From NCBI GenBank assembly GCA_002427815.1, contig DIZF01000027.1:55063-88412 (forward strand): 33,350 nt of DNA. Direction: 5' to 3'. This DNA is from Ramlibacter tataouinensis (lineage in GTDB: Bacteria > Pseudomonadota > Gammaproteobacteria > Burkholderiales > Burkholderiaceae_C). Position numbers and translations under genes: made by a program. This document shows, piece by piece, positions 5,980-13,665 of the stretch (positions are counted from its first letter, which is position 1; every line of letters starts with the position of its first letter). The notes beneath the pieces were generated by a model, which worked only from the letters and a program-made list of their open reading frames with translations, was not told where the DNA came from and made no database searches.

Positions 5980-7809
5980 ATGTCCTACCTCGTGCTCGCC
6001 CGCAAGTACCGGCCGAAGACCTTCCTCGAAATGGTCGGCCAGGAGCACGTGGTGCGCGCGCTCAGCAACGCGCTGACGCAGCAGCGTCTGCACCACGCCT
6101 ACCTGTTCACTGGCACCCGGGGCGTCGGCAAGACCACCGTGTCGCGCATCCTGGCCAAGTCGCTGAACTGCCAGGGGCCGGACGGGCAGGGCGGTATCAC
6201 CGCCACGCCCTGCGGCGTCTGCCAGGCCTGCCGCGACATCGACGGCGGGCGTTTTATCGATTACACGGAGCTGGACGCGGCCTCCAACCGCGGCGTGGAC
6301 GAGGTGCAGTCGCTGCTCGAGCAGGCGGTGTACAAGCCGGTGCAGGGCCGCTTCAAGGTCTTCATGATCGACGAGGTGCACATGCTCACCGGGCACGCGT
6401 TCAACGCGATGCTCAAGACACTCGAAGAGCCACCCGAGTACCTCAAGTTCGTGCTGGCGACCACCGATCCGCAGAAGGTGCCGGTCACGGTGCTGTCGCG
6501 CTGTCTGCAGTTCAACCTGCGGCCGATGGCACCGGAGACCATGGAGGAGCATCTGGTCCAGGTGCTGCGCGCCGAAGGCGTGGAAGCCAACCCGCAGGCC
6601 TTGCGTCTGCTGGCGCGTGCCGCGCGCGGCTCCATGCGCGATGCGCTGTCGCTCACCGACCAGGCCATCGCCTTTGGCGGCGGCAAGCTGGAAGAGGCTG
6701 CCGTGCGGCAGATGTTGGGCAGTGTCGACCGCACCCATGTCTTCCGTCTGATCGAAGCCCTGGCGCAGGGCGATGGCAAGACCGTGGTGGAGATTTCGGA
6801 GGCGCTGCGCATCCACGGCCTCAATGCCGCGTCCGCGCTCGAGGAGATGAGCGCCATCCTGCAGCGCATGGCGGTGATCCAGGCCGTGCCTTCCGCCGCC
6901 GATCAGCACGACCCCGAGGCTGCCGACATCGCGCGCCTGGCTGGCCTGATGCCGGCCGATGAAACGCAGTTGCTCTACAGCATGTGCCTGCACGGACGTG
7001 CCGAGCTCGGCCTGGCTCCCGACGAGTACTCCGCGCTTACCATGGTGTTGTTGCGCCTGCTGGCCTTCCACGCACCCCGTCCTGGGCCCGCCGCAGGGCC
7101 GGCTGAAAAAAAAACTCTGAGTGAGGCCGCTGGCGCATCGGCGCCGCGCCCCGCACACAGCGGGGCTCTCCCCAAGCCCGCTGTAGCCGAGCCGCGGCGC
7201 AACCCGGCATCGGCAAGCCCGGTCGTCGCAGCGGCGAACCGGCCTCCGGGCCGGGTTCTTCCGGTGGTGGAACAACGCACGGACGCCGGCACCCAACGTG
7301 CTATGGCCCGCGCCGTCACGAATGGCGCTCCCGCCGGCGAAGTGGTGGGCGTTCCGGTCCATGTGCAGGCCGAGTCCTTGCGCGAGCCGCTGTCGACCGC
7401 AGGCCGCCTGGTGCCCACGGAAGAGGGAGATTTCTGGCAGGCGACGGTGGCCGAGCTGGTGGCGCGCGAAGCGATCGGTGCACTGGTGCGTGAACTGGCT
7501 CTGCAATCGCAACTGGTGGCCCGCGACCAGGGCCATTGGATGCTGCGGGTCGAGCGCGAATCGCTGAACCAGCCCGCCAGCCGCGAGCGCCTGCGCAGCG
7601 CGCTGCAGGGCGCCGGCCACACGGTGAACCTCAGCGTCGAAGTGGGAGTGGTGACCGACAGTCCCGCGCGCAGGCAGGCCGCCGAACAAGCCGAGAAACA
7701 GCGGGCTGCCGAGGAAATCATCCAGGGCGACCCCTTCGTTCAGGCGATGATGCGTGACTTTGGCGCGAAAATCGTTCCGGGAAGCATCAAACCCGTGTCG
7801 ACCAACTAA
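5980..7809 (+). CDS. dnaX: DNA polymerase III subunits gamma and tau
   Basis: Clamp-loader ATPase of the replicative polymerase; the full frame (609 residues) is tau. Walker A GTRGVGKT (45-52), four zinc cysteines (64, 78, 81, 84), the DEVH Walker B (131-134) and the SRC sensor segment (about 173-175) define AAA+ domains I-II. Domain III runs to about 365. A Pro/Ala-rich linker (about 365-435) leads to the DnaB- and alpha-binding tau domains. At 7105-7116 the codons GAA AAA AAA ACT contain a nine-A run. A -1 shift ends at TGA 7122-7124 (381 residues) and a +1 shift at TGA 7118-7120, so a short gamma form is predicted. It heads the conserved dnaX-ybaB-recR block. Confidence 0.97.
   Translation: MSYLVLARKYRPKTFLEMVGQEHVVRALSNALTQQRLHHAYLFTGTRGVGKTTVSRILAKSLNCQGPDGQGGITATPCGVCQACRDIDGGRFIDYTELDAASNRGVDEVQSLLEQAVYKPVQGRFKVFMIDEVHMLTGHAFNAMLKTLEEPPEYLKFVLATTDPQKVPVTVLSRCLQFNLRPMAPETMEEHLVQVLRAEGVEANPQALRLLARAARGSMRDALSLTDQAIAFGGGKLEEAAVRQMLGSVDRTHVFRLIEALAQGDGKTVVEISEALRIHGLNAASALEEMSAILQRMAVIQAVPSAADQHDPEAADIARLAGLMPADETQLLYSMCLHGRAELGLAPDEYSALTMVLLRLLAFHAPRPGPAAGPAEKKTLSEAAGASAPRPAHSGALPKPAVAEPRRNPASASPVVAAANRPPGRVLPVVEQRTDAGTQRAMARAVTNGAPAGEVVGVPVHVQAESLREPLSTAGRLVPTEEGDFWQATVAELVAREAIGALVRELALQSQLVARDQGHWMLRVERESLNQPASRERLRSALQGAGHTVNLSVEVGVVTDSPARRQAAEQAEKQRAAEEIIQGDPFVQAMMRDFGAKIVPGSIKPVSTN
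7106..7166 (+). promoter_or_regulatory. dnaX programmed slippage site (A9 run) with downstream hairpins
   Basis: Nine A residues (7106-7114) give the in-frame heptamer A AAA AAA over codons GAA AAA AAA. An AGGG (7095-7098) lies about 8 bases upstream, like the stimulatory internal Shine-Dalgarno of E. coli dnaX. Downstream are two perfect stems: 7132-7136 with 7141-7145, and GCCCCGC (7148-7154) with GCGGGGC (7160-7166). The first starts 18 bases past the slip codons, farther than the E. coli hairpin. A9 runs also cause polymerase slippage, the mechanism known for Thermus dnaX. Confidence 0.75.
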
Positions 7810-7865
7810 CGACCTTGGGACGGACTTTCGTATCCGCCCCTCACTCACTCGAAGAAGGAAAGATC

Positions 7866-8198
7866 ATGTTCAACAAAGGACAGCTGGCCGGCCTCATGAA
7901 ACAGGCCCAGGCCATGCAGGACAACCTGAAGAAGGCCCAGGACGAACTGGGGCTGGTAGAGGTGTCGGGCGAATCCGGCGCGGGCCTGGTCAAGGTCACC
8001 ATGACCTGCAAGCACGACGTCAAGCGCGTGACCATCGATCCCAGCCTGCTGGCCGAAGACAAGGACATGCTCGAGGACCTGGTGGCCGCCGCCTTCAACG
8101 CGGCGGTGCGCAAGGCCGAGGAGACGTCCCAGGAAAAGCTCGGCAAGATCACCGCCGGCATGCCCGGGCTGCCGGGCGGGATGAAGCTCCCGTTTTGA
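7866..8198 (+). CDS. ybaB: YbaB/EbfC nucleoid-associated DNA-binding protein
   Basis: 110-residue dimeric protein that binds DNA and is usually encoded between dnaX and recR. The sequence begins MFNKGQLAGLMKQAQAMQ, has the family core VSGESGAGLVKVTMTCKHD split over about 34-53, and ends in PGLPGGMKLPF. The ATG at 7866 is chosen over an upstream open stretch because AAGGAAAG precedes it at good spacing and the product then has the normal length. It starts 56 bases after dnaX and overlaps the recR start by four bases (TTGA). The family may influence recombination repair; the exact role is unsettled. Confidence 0.95.
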   Translation: MFNKGQLAGLMKQAQAMQDNLKKAQDELGLVEVSGESGAGLVKVTMTCKHDVKRVTIDPSLLAEDKDMLEDLVAAAFNAAVRKAEETSQEKLGKITAGMPGLPGGMKLPF

Positions 8199-8782
8199 GC
8201 ACGAACGCCCTCAATGCCCTGATCGACGCGTTGCGCCGACTGCCGGGCGTGGGCGTCAAGTCGGCTTCGCGCATGGCCTTCCACCTGCTGCAGCACGACC
8301 GCGCCGGTGCTCAGGTGCTGGCGCAGGCACTGGAACAGGCGGCCACGCAGATCACCCATTGCAGCCTGTGCCATACCTTCACCGAGAACGAAGTATGCGC
8401 GACCTGCCTGGACCCGCAGCGCGACCGCAGCAAGCTGTGCGTCGTCGAGACCCCGGCCGACCAGGCGGCGGTGGAGCGCACGGCGGCGTTTCGCGGGCTG
8501 TATTTCGTGCTGATGGGCAAGCTCAGTCCGCTGGACGGCATCGGGCCCAAGGACATCGGCCTGGCCAAGCTGTTCGACCGCGCCACCGACGGCGTGGTGC
8601 AGGAGGTGATCCTCGCGACCAACTTCACGGCCGAGGGCGAGGCCACCGCCCATGTGATCGGGGAAGCGCTCAAGGCGCGGGGCCTGAATGTCACGCGGCT
8701 GGCGCGAGGTGTGCCGGCCGGCAGCGAGCTGGAGTACGTTGATCTGGGCACCATCGCCCATGCGATGGTGGACCGGCGATGA
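8195..8782 (+). CDS. recR: Recombination mediator RecR
   Basis: 195-residue protein that with RecO (and RecF) loads RecA on SSB-coated gaps. A helix-hairpin-helix region (ALRRLPGVGVKSASRMAFHL, about 12-31) is followed by a C4 zinc finger with Cys56, Cys59, Cys68 and Cys71, a Toprim domain beginning LCVVETPAD (81-89) and the C-terminal segment VTRLARGVPAGSELEYVD. The start is a TTG at 8195 overlapping the ybaB stop as TTGA, which implies translational coupling. The frame is open far upstream, but that part is a shadow of ybaB. No ATG exists near the right place, and the TTG gives the usual length (E. coli 201). Confidence 0.95.
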   Translation: MSTNALNALIDALRRLPGVGVKSASRMAFHLLQHDRAGAQVLAQALEQAATQITHCSLCHTFTENEVCATCLDPQRDRSKLCVVETPADQAAVERTAAFRGLYFVLMGKLSPLDGIGPKDIGLAKLFDRATDGVVQEVILATNFTAEGEATAHVIGEALKARGLNVTRLARGVPAGSELEYVDLGTIAHAMVDRR

Positions 8783-8792
8783 AGGAGATGAC

Positions 8793-9212
8793 ATGACCAT
8801 GCAGCTGGCACGATTCACGGTGGCGTACTGGTGCGTGCTGATCGCCGCGCTGTTGCCTTTCGTTTGCGCGTCGCTCGCCAAGTCCGGCGGCTTCGGCAAA
8901 CCGCGCAAGCAGGGCGGCTACGACAACAACGATCCGCGCGGCTGGCTGGCACGGCAAACCGACTGGCATGCCCGCGCCAACGCGGCCCAGGCCAACAGCT
9001 TCGAAGCCCTGCCGCTGTTCATCGGCGCGGTGATCATTGCCCACCAGCTGGGAGCGCCGCAGACCCGGCTGGACATCCTCGCCGTCGTGTTCGTCACGCT
9101 GAGAATCGTCTACATCGCGATGTATGTGGCCGGTTTGCCCACAATCCGGTCGGCCATCTGGACGTTGGCGCTGCTCGTGAACCTGGCAATCCTGTTCTCC
9201 GGCTACCGTTGA
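8793..9212 (+). CDS. MAPEG family membrane protein
   Basis: 139-residue inner-membrane protein of the MAPEG family (membrane-associated proteins in eicosanoid and glutathione metabolism). About four hydrophobic helices are visible (about 8-28, 72-88, 93-113, 118-137), with the family motif RANAAQANSFE at 61-71. The ATG at 8793 has an excellent AAGGAG five bases upstream, and this site touches the recR stop, so it is probably cotranscribed with recR. Bacterial members of this short type have no established substrate; glutathione transferase or peroxidase activity is only a family possibility. Confidence 0.88.
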   Translation: MTMQLARFTVAYWCVLIAALLPFVCASLAKSGGFGKPRKQGGYDNNDPRGWLARQTDWHARANAAQANSFEALPLFIGAVIIAHQLGAPQTRLDILAVVFVTLRIVYIAMYVAGLPTIRSAIWTLALLVNLAILFSGYR

Positions 9213-9214
9213 TC

Positions 9215-9231
9215 GGCCGCGCGCGGCCTTT
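9215..9231 (+). terminator. Intrinsic terminator after the recR-MAPEG genes
   Basis: A 5-bp GC stem, GGCCG (9215-9219) and CGGCC (9224-9228), with loop CGCG is followed by TTTCGTT. The 14-base palindrome starts two bases after the MAPEG stop. The stem is short but very GC-rich and the T-run is brief, so it is probable rather than certain. Confidence 0.55.
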
Positions 9232-9268
9232 CGTTGCACGAGCGTGCGCAACTTACGTGGAAACCCGC

Positions 9269-9300
9269 ACGGGATGTTCCCGATGCGGCCGGCATCCCGT
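9269..9300 (+). repeat. Inverted repeat in the ABC-importer leader
   Basis: ACGGGATG (9269-9276) is perfectly complementary to CATCCCGT (9293-9300) across a 16-base loop. It lies 40 bases before the start codon of the binding protein. It could be an operator or a leader hairpin; no known riboswitch is recognised. Confidence 0.4.
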
Positions 9301-9340
9301 CCGGGTAACCTCGACACATCAGTCAGAGAGGTCTCACCCA

Positions 9341-10393
9341 ATGAAAAACATTCTTGTTGTAAAACGCCGTACGTTCACTTCGGCCGCCGCCGTGGCCGTG
9401 GCCGCCATCGCCGCACCCGCGCTGCTGCGCGCCCAATCCAAGCTCGAGAAGAGCCGGGTTGCCATCGCGGTGGGCGGCAAAGCCGCTTTCTACTACCTGC
9501 CGCTGACAATCTCCGAGCAGCTGGGCTATTTCAAGGCCGAGGGCCTGGACGTGGAGATTTCCGATTTCGCGGGCGGCGCGAAGGCGCTGCAGGCGCTCAT
9601 CGGCGGCTCTGCTGATGTGGTGAGCGGTGCCTACGAGCACACCATCAACATGCAGAGCAAGAACCAGTTTATCGAATCGTTCGTGCTGATGGGGCGGGCG
9701 CCCCAGATCGCCATGGGCGTGTCGACCAAGACAATGCCCCAATACAAGACGCTGACCGACCTGCGCGGCAAGAAGATCGGCGTGTCGGCGCCCGGTTCTT
9801 CCACGAACATGGTGGCCAACCTGGTGCTCTCGCGCGCCGGCGTCAAGGCCAGCGAGGTGAGCTATGTCGGCGTCGGCACGGCCGCGGGCGCCCTGGCTGC
9901 GCTGAGGTCCGGTCAGATCGATGCCATGAGCAACACCGATCCGGTGATGACCATGCTGGAGCAGAAGGGCGAAGTGAAGATCATCAGCGACACGCGCACG
10001 CTCAAGGGCACGCAGGAAGTATTCGGCGGCCCGATGCCGGCGGCCTGCTTCTATACCCATACGGAGTTCGTCCAGAAGAACCCCAACACCTGCCAGGCCC
10101 TGGCCAATGCCATCGTGCGCGGCCTCAAATGGCTGCAGACCGCCGGCCCCAGCGACATCATCAAGACCGTGCCCGAGGGCTACCTGCTGGGCGACCGGGC
10201 GCTGTACCTGGCGTCCTTCAACAAGGTACGCGAGGCGATCGCGCTGGACGGCATCCTGCCCGACGAGGGGCCGCGCACCGCTTTGCGCGCGCTGGCCAGC
10301 TTCGAACCCTCCGTCCACCCGGCCAAGATCGACCTGGCCAAGACCTACACCAACGACTTCGCCCGCCGCGCCAAGGAAAAATTCAAGGCTTAG
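9341..10393 (+). CDS. ABC importer substrate-binding protein, NMT1/SsuA-like
   Basis: 350-residue periplasmic binding protein of the nitrate/sulfonate/taurine/thiamine-precursor (NitT/TauT) type. The signal has a twin-arginine-like start (VKRRTFTSAAA) and a hydrophobic stretch ending near LLRAQS (about 32). The mature part opens with VAIAVGGKAAFYYLPLTISE, then EQLGYFKAEGLDVEI, DFAGGAKALQALIGGSADV (about 79-97) and a second lobe with KKIGVSAPGSSTN, all typical of NMT1 folds. Such proteins bind small anionic or heterocyclic nutrients, and the ligand cannot be named from sequence. A GAGAGG precedes the ATG. ATPase and permease genes follow, beyond a strong terminator. Confidence 0.9.
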   Translation: MKNILVVKRRTFTSAAAVAVAAIAAPALLRAQSKLEKSRVAIAVGGKAAFYYLPLTISEQLGYFKAEGLDVEISDFAGGAKALQALIGGSADVVSGAYEHTINMQSKNQFIESFVLMGRAPQIAMGVSTKTMPQYKTLTDLRGKKIGVSAPGSSTNMVANLVLSRAGVKASEVSYVGVGTAAGALAALRSGQIDAMSNTDPVMTMLEQKGEVKIISDTRTLKGTQEVFGGPMPAACFYTHTEFVQKNPNTCQALANAIVRGLKWLQTAGPSDIIKTVPEGYLLGDRALYLASFNKVREAIALDGILPDEGPRTALRALASFEPSVHPAKIDLAKTYTNDFARRAKEKFKA

Positions 10394-10414
10394 CGCGAGA
10401 AGCTGCGCAACGCA

Positions 10415-10448
10415 GGGAGCCGGCCTGAAGGGCCGGCTCCCCGTTTTT
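10415..10448 (+). terminator. Strong intrinsic terminator inside the ABC-importer operon
   Basis: An 11-bp perfect stem, GGGAGCCGGCC (10415-10425) with GGCCGGCTCCC (10431-10441), loop TGAAG, is followed by CGTTTTTGTT. This is the best intrinsic terminator in the window. It lies 22 bases after the binding-protein stop and 24 bases before the ATPase start, and should let the binding protein be made in excess. Confidence 0.85.
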
Positions 10449-10464
10449 GTTAACCTCCCAGCCC

Positions 10465-11280
10465 ATGTCTGCCTACGCGCTGGAATTCAACAGCATCACC
10501 GTCACCTTCCACTCCCCGGACAATCCGGGCCAGCGCTACACGGCCGTCGCCGACACCACGCTGCGCATCCGGGCCGGCGAATTCGTCTCGGTGGTGGGAC
10601 CGACGGGCTGCGGCAAGTCCACCCTGCTCAACATTGGCGCCGGCCTGCTGCAGGCGTCTTCCGGCGACATCAAGGTGTTCGGCGAGGCCCTGCAGGGCAT
10701 CAATCGCCGCGCCGGGTACATGTTCCAGACCGAGGCGCTGATGCCCTGGCGCAGCGCGATCGACAACGTGATGGTGGGGCTGCAGTACCGGGGCGCGCCC
10801 GACGCCGATGCCCGGGCGCAGGCCCAGGCCTGGCTGGAGCGGGTCGGCCTGTCCGAATTTGGCGACCGCTACCCGCACCAGCTCTCCGGCGGCATGCGCA
10901 AGCGCACTGCGTTGGCCCAGGTGTTGGCGCTCGACCCCGACATCATCCTGATGGACGAGCCGTTCAGCGCGCTGGACATCCAGACGCGCCAGCTGATGGA
11001 AAACGAAGTCCTCGACCTCTGGGCCGCTCGCAAGAAGGCAGTGTTGTTCATCACTCACGACCTGGACGAGGCGATTGCGATGAGCGACCGCGTCGTGGTG
11101 CTGTCCGCGGGGCCGGGGACCCGCCCCATCGGCGAGTTCGAGATCGATCTGCCGCGGCCGCGCGATGTGGCCGAGGTCCGCACCCAGCCGCGTTTCGTCG
11201 AATTGCACACGCAGATCTGGGCGGTGCTGCGCGACGAGGTGCTCAAGGGCTACGCCCAACAACTGAAGAAGGCGGCCTGA
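10465..11280 (+). CDS. ABC importer ATP-binding protein, NitT/TauT type
   Basis: 271-residue nucleotide-binding subunit that drives the adjacent importer. Walker A GPTGCGKS (45-52), Q-loop Gln88, ABC signature LSGGM (140-144), Walker B ILMDEP (161-166), D-loop SALD and switch His198 in THDLDEA are all intact, so it should be active. The order ATPase then permease with a 3-base gap is that of ssuBC/tauBC-like units. I use the ATG at 10465; an in-frame TTG at 10447 would place the first codons in the T-run of the preceding terminator. No good Shine-Dalgarno is seen (CCTCCCAGCCC precedes). The substrate is unknown. Confidence 0.93.
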   Translation: MSAYALEFNSITVTFHSPDNPGQRYTAVADTTLRIRAGEFVSVVGPTGCGKSTLLNIGAGLLQASSGDIKVFGEALQGINRRAGYMFQTEALMPWRSAIDNVMVGLQYRGAPDADARAQAQAWLERVGLSEFGDRYPHQLSGGMRKRTALAQVLALDPDIILMDEPFSALDIQTRQLMENEVLDLWAARKKAVLFITHDLDEAIAMSDRVVVLSAGPGTRPIGEFEIDLPRPRDVAEVRTQPRFVELHTQIWAVLRDEVLKGYAQQLKKAA

Positions 11281-11283
11281 GCC

Positions 11284-12123
11284 ATGTTCGCCGCATTGAA
11301 ACCGTCCGGCAAGAACCTGCGCTACTGGCAGGTGGGCCTGCTCGTCGTCTTCCTGCTCGCATGGCACCTGGTGTCGCGCGACCAGCAATATGCCTTTTTC
11401 CTGGGCGAGCCGATCCAGGTCGCCGGGCGCATCTGGTCGTGGTTCATGCCGTGGTCGTTCGGGCCGACCGACCTGTTTCCTGACGGCGTGCCGGGCCGGG
11501 CCGATATCTACCTGCACCTGGGTGTCACCCTGGTGGAGACCGTGCTGGCCTTCGGCATCGGCACCGTGCTGGGCCTGGTGTTCGGGCTGTGGCTGGCGCT
11601 GGCGCCCACGGCCAGCGCCATCCTCGATCCCTACATCAAGGCTGCCAACTCGATGCCGCGCGTGATCCTGGCGCCGATCTTCTCGATGTGGCTCGGGCTG
11701 GGGATCTGGAGCAAGGTGGCGCTGGCAGTGACGCTGGTCTTCTTCATCGTCTTCTTCAACGTCTACCAGGGCGTCAAGGAGGTCAGTCCGGTGGTGCTGG
11801 CCAACGCCCGCATGCTGGGCGCCAACCAGAAGCAGCTGCTGCGTACCGTGTACCTGCCCAGCGCGACCAGCTGGGTGTTTTCGAGCCTGCACACGTCGGT
11901 GGGTCTGGCCTTCGTCGGTGCGGTGGTGGGCGAATACCTCGGCTCGGCGCGAGGCGTCGGCTACCTGATCCTGCAAGCCGAGGGCACGTTCGACGTGAAC
12001 ACGGTCTTTGCCGGGATCGTGGTTCTGACGGCGTTCGCGCTGGTGCTTGATGGGGCCGTGGGCCGGATCGAGAAACGGTTGATGAAATGGCAGCCACGCC
12101 AGGGCGAAACCGAGAAGCTCTAA
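11284..12123 (+). CDS. ABC importer permease, NitT/TauT type
   Basis: 279-residue inner-membrane permease (BPD_transp_1 family). Hydrophobic helices are visible at about 17-30, 84-108, 127-160 and 200-220 and near the C-terminus. The cytoplasmic EAA loop that docks on the ATPase is at about 174-192 (ANARMLGANQKQLLRTVYLP with the central Gly). Between helices 1 and 2 is a longer polar periplasmic segment (about 31-75, with SWFMPWSFGPTDLF). It follows the ATPase gene by 3 bases, so the two are coupled. It ends 18 bases from the convergent mltD stop, with no clear terminator between. Confidence 0.92.
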   Translation: MFAALKPSGKNLRYWQVGLLVVFLLAWHLVSRDQQYAFFLGEPIQVAGRIWSWFMPWSFGPTDLFPDGVPGRADIYLHLGVTLVETVLAFGIGTVLGLVFGLWLALAPTASAILDPYIKAANSMPRVILAPIFSMWLGLGIWSKVALAVTLVFFIVFFNVYQGVKEVSPVVLANARMLGANQKQLLRTVYLPSATSWVFSSLHTSVGLAFVGAVVGEYLGSARGVGYLILQAEGTFDVNTVFAGIVVLTAFALVLDGAVGRIEKRLMKWQPRQGETEKL

Positions 12124-12141
12124 GCCCCGCCGGGCGCGTTT

Positions 12142-13665
12142 CTAGTGCTTGCGCGCCGTCTTGGCTTTGCGCTTGCCGTGGGCCGATGCCGAGGCCTTCA
12201 TCGACTTCGAGCCGCCGGCATGCTTGCCAGGGCGGGCGCCGGCACGCCCCGCCGACTTCAGCGGCAGGTAGACCACCACTTTCTGTCCGGGAGTGAAGCC
12301 GGCTCGAGCCGAGACATGGTTCCACTCGGCCACTTGCGCGGCACCCAGCCGGTAGCGGGTCGCGATGCTGGTCACGCTGTCGTGCTTGCCGGCCTTGACG
12401 GTGGTGCGGCGTGTTACATGTTCCGGTGTCAGGCTCAGCTGACCGTTGTCGGCGACGTGGCTGGCGACGTCGTTCTGCACCTTGGCGGAACGGGGCACGA
12501 TCAGGACCGAACCGGCCTTGATGAGCATCCGGGGCGGAATCGTGTTCACCTGGCGCAGGTCGGACTCGTTCATGCCCACGCGGCGCGCCGCCTCGGCAAC
12601 GGTCATCGTGGTCGGCGCGCTCCAGGCGGTCCAGCTCGCGTATTGGCCGTCGCTGTAGGCCTCGAAATTGCGCTCGAATATCTTGGCGTTGTCCCAGGGC
12701 AGGAGAATCTCCGGGGTTCCGGCCGCGAGCACCACCGGTCGTTTCATCGACGGATTCAGTGCCTTGAAGTCCTCCACCGATACATCAGCCAGCCGGGCCG
12801 CGAGATCGACGTCGATGTCGCGCGTGACGGTCACGGACTGGAAATAGGGATGGTTCTCGATCAGCGGCAGCTCGGCGTGAAGCGCGTCGGGGTTGGCAAC
12901 GATGTTTTTCACGGCCTGCAGCTTCGGAACATAAGACCGGGTTTCATTGGGCATGTTGAGGTCGGCGTAACTGGTCCCCAGGCCGTTCTTCTGATTGCGC
13001 GCGATGGCCCGGGCGACGTTGCCCTCGCCCCAGTTGTAGGCGGCCAGCGCGAGGTGCCAGTCGCCGAACATGCCGTACAGCTTCTGCAGGTAGTCGAGCG
13101 CCGCCCTGGTGGAGGCCAGGACGTCGCGCCGGTCATCACGGAAGACGTTCTGCTTGAGTTCGAAGTACTGGCCGGTGGCCGGCATGAACTGCCACATGCC
13201 CGCCGCGCGCGCGGTGGAGACGGCTTGCGGGTTGAAGGCGCTTTCGATGAAGGGCAGCAATGCCAGCTCGGTCGGCATGTTGCGGCGCTCCAACTCCTCG
13301 ACGATGTGGAAGAGGTACTTGCGCGAGCGCTCGGTCATCCGTTGCATGTAGTCCGGACGCGATACATACCACTGCTCCTGCTGGCGGACCAGGTCGCCTT
13401 CGAGGTTGGGCATGGCGAACCCGCGGCGGATGCGTTCCCACAGGTCGGCCGGCGGTTTCAGTTGGGCCACGCCGCGGGAAGCGGCTTCGGCCGCCGTGAT
13501 CGGCGCCAGCGGCCCGGTGGGAATCACGGCTGGCGCGCTGGCTTGAACCGGGGCCGACGGCGCAGCGGCAGCGGGCGCCGCAGCGACTGGGTTGGGTGCG
13601 GGTGGCGTAGCGCACCCGGCCAGCCAGAACAGAACAGAAAGGCCCGCGATGTGAAGCAACTTCAT
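12142..13665 (-). CDS. mltD: Membrane-bound lytic murein transglycosylase D
   Basis: 507-residue outer-membrane lipoprotein that cleaves the glycan strands of peptidoglycan to anhydro-muropeptides. The lipobox LAGC (acylated Cys18) is followed by an Ala/Pro linker, then the SLT domain with catalytic Glu141 in LLPFIESAFNP and the family motif GMWQFMPATG. Two LysM repeats follow, about 345-390 (MTVAEAARRVGMNESDLRQV) and about 417-465 (TVKAGKHDSVTSIATRYRLG). The last ~40 residues are Lys/Arg/Ser-rich. The ATG at 13665 overlaps the gloB stop as ATGA; an upstream TTG-type start at 13683 would only add six residues before the signal peptide. Coupled to gloB, as in many Burkholderiales. Confidence 0.95.
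   Translation of the reverse strand: MKLLHIAGLSVLFWLAGCATPPAPNPVAAAPAAAAPSAPVQASAPAVIPTGPLAPITAAEAASRGVAQLKPPADLWERIRRGFAMPNLEGDLVRQQEQWYVSRPDYMQRMTERSRKYLFHIVEELERRNMPTELALLPFIESAFNPQAVSTARAAGMWQFMPATGQYFELKQNVFRDDRRDVLASTRAALDYLQKLYGMFGDWHLALAAYNWGEGNVARAIARNQKNGLGTSYADLNMPNETRSYVPKLQAVKNIVANPDALHAELPLIENHPYFQSVTVTRDIDVDLAARLADVSVEDFKALNPSMKRPVVLAAGTPEILLPWDNAKIFERNFEAYSDGQYASWTAWSAPTTMTVAEAARRVGMNESDLRQVNTIPPRMLIKAGSVLIVPRSAKVQNDVASHVADNGQLSLTPEHVTRRTTVKAGKHDSVTSIATRYRLGAAQVAEWNHVSARAGFTPGQKVVVYLPLKSAGRAGARPGKHAGGSKSMKASASAHGKRKAKTARKH

Noticed and set aside
7106..7114. The A9 run in dnaX as a frameshift error or pseudogene
   Set aside because: The full tau frame continues intact for 231 more codons with family-like C-terminal sequence. 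The run is in the exact frame expected for programmed slippage.
5752..7848. A 698-codon open frame on the minus strand
   Set aside because: It is antisense to dnaX and also runs through the SRP RNA. No domain is visible.
9213..9340. A riboswitch (for example TPP) before the ABC importer
   Set aside because: I looked for conserved riboswitch core words and found none. Only a simple inverted repeat is present.
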